Translations under genes and position numbers: made by a program
From: Rubrobacteraceae bacterium
Lineage (GTDB): Bacteria; Actinomycetota; Rubrobacteria; Rubrobacterales; Rubrobacteraceae
DNA length: 6,219 nt
Direction of reading: 5' to 3'
Assembly: GCA_013698525.1 (NCBI GenBank)
Contig: JACCSM010000275.1
Span: forward strand, 1 to 6,219
In this document: in pieces, positions 5,826-6,219 of the stretch
How the letters are laid out: every line of letters begins with the position of its first letter
How positions within the stretch are numbered: the stretch's first letter is position 1
Notes under the pieces: generated by a model
What the model was told of the DNA's origin: nothing
The model's input: the letters and a program-made list of their open reading frames with translations, nothing else
Databases searched by the model: none

Positions 5826-5914
5826 GCTCTATCTTTCCGGGCACTGGGCTATTTCCCCCTTCCTGGCCCAGAAGATATCTCCGGGCCGCGGGTTACGCGC
5901 GGTCCGGTTTTTTT
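5826..5914 (+). ncRNA. Possible small RNA or structured 3' leader ending in an intrinsic terminator
   Basis: About 89 bases between a promoter-like sequence and a strong terminator have no open frame worth calling. They contain a 6-bp stem CTGGGC (5844-5849) with GCCCAG (5866-5871) around a pyrimidine-rich 16-base loop, then the self-complementary AGATATCT at 5873-5880, then the terminator hairpin. This layout suits a short independent transcript. It could equally be just the 3' untranslated end of the HTH operon. No known RNA family was recognised. Confidence 0.25.
5881..5914 (+). terminator. Rho-independent terminator
   Basis: CCGGGCCGCG (5881-5890) pairs with CGCGGTCCGG (5898-5907) in a 10-bp stem with one G-U pair and a 7-base loop, followed by seven T residues (5908-5914). 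It ends plus-strand transcription from the HTH operon and any small RNA before the convergent phosphotransferase gene. Read in reverse there is no T-run after the stem, so it works in one direction only. Confidence 0.92.
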
Positions 5915-5942
5915 GTATTCGAGACGATGTTCGCAATTCGTG

Positions 5943-6219
5943 TCATGCACCATGCTTGTGATCGGCGAGGACTTCCTCGATTACGCGCCTGGCCTCTCCT
6001 GCTGCCGAGGGGTTGGTCTTTACGTGTTCGGCGAGTGTGATCAGGCCTTTCCACAGCGTCCAACCACGACCTCGCTCCCAGGTCGCCTCATCCAGCTGCA
6101 TGGCCTCGCGGAACACCTCCCTGCTCTCCCCTCTAAACAGAGTCCACGATATCGCCAGATCGCATGAGGGATCGCCCACGCCAGACGTCCCGAAGTCGAT
6201 GACGGCGCTCAACAGGCCA
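5943..6219 (-). CDS. APH-family phosphotransferase, C-terminal part (partial)
   Basis: About 92 C-terminal residues of a kinase-like protein of the aminoglycoside/choline phosphotransferase (APH) superfamily. The 5' part lies beyond the right edge, and the frame is open to it (GLLSAVIDFG reads across 6218). The motif VIDFGTSGVGDPSCDLA holds the Asp of the DFG-like motif, which binds the catalytic magnesium, and the second Asp of GDPSCDLA, which is typical of APH enzymes. The upstream HGDLHPGN-type catalytic loop is not in view. The tail (SREVFREAMQLDEATWERGRGWTLWKGLI) is the usual helical C-terminal lobe. Chromosomal actinobacterial members are mostly of unknown substrate, so antibiotic resistance cannot be inferred. 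The stop at 5943 lies 28 bases past the end of the convergent plus-strand terminator. Confidence 0.87.
   Translation of the reverse strand, partial: GLLSAVIDFGTSGVGDPSCDLAISWTLFRGESREVFREAMQLDEATWERGRGWTLWKGLITLAEHVKTNPSAAGEARRVIEEVLADHKHGA

Noticed and set aside
5881..5914. Terminator as bidirectional, also ending the phosphotransferase gene
   Set aside because: In the reverse direction the stem is followed by AGATATCT and not by a T-run.

Overview
The window is high-GC bacterial DNA. Its codon use, its GTG/TTG starts and the look of its proteins suggest an actinobacterium of the Rubrobacter/Thermoleophilia kind. That placement is an impression from protein resemblance and was not tested. 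It reads as ordinary chromosome: mostly single-copy metabolic genes, with no transposase, phage gene, rRNA, tRNA or CRISPR array seen.

Layout, left to right. (1) Positions 1-1028, minus strand: an M29-family metallo-aminopeptidase whose C-terminal end runs off the left edge. (2) 1029-1296: an intergenic stretch with a perfect ATTCCC-N8-GGGAAT palindrome, a dispersed repeat type known from many genomes (dRS3 in Neisseria). (3) 1297-2915, minus strand: a two-gene unit, a DUF72/YecE-family protein followed by a TIM-barrel sugar-phosphate isomerase/epimerase-like protein, joined by a one-base TGATG overlap. (4) 3005-4947, plus strand and divergent from (3): a class IV-like histone-deacetylase-family deacetylase followed by a renalase-like FAD oxidoreductase, joined by a four-base GTGA overlap. 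(5) 5046-5776, plus strand: a palindrome and a candidate promoter, then a small helix-turn-helix protein and a small helical protein of unknown function. (6) 5777-5914: a short non-coding stretch with a promoter-like sequence, which ends in a strong intrinsic terminator and may encode a small RNA. (7) 5943-6219, minus strand: the C-terminal end of an APH-family phosphotransferase that runs off the right edge.

The two overlapping gene pairs are probably each co-transcribed and translationally coupled. The deacetylase-renalase pair suggests a shared catabolic or metabolite-repair role, but the sequence does not show the substrate. The least explained part is 5046-5914: an unrecognised HTH/helical gene pair, with a perfect inverted repeat placed like an operator and a possible small RNA at its end.
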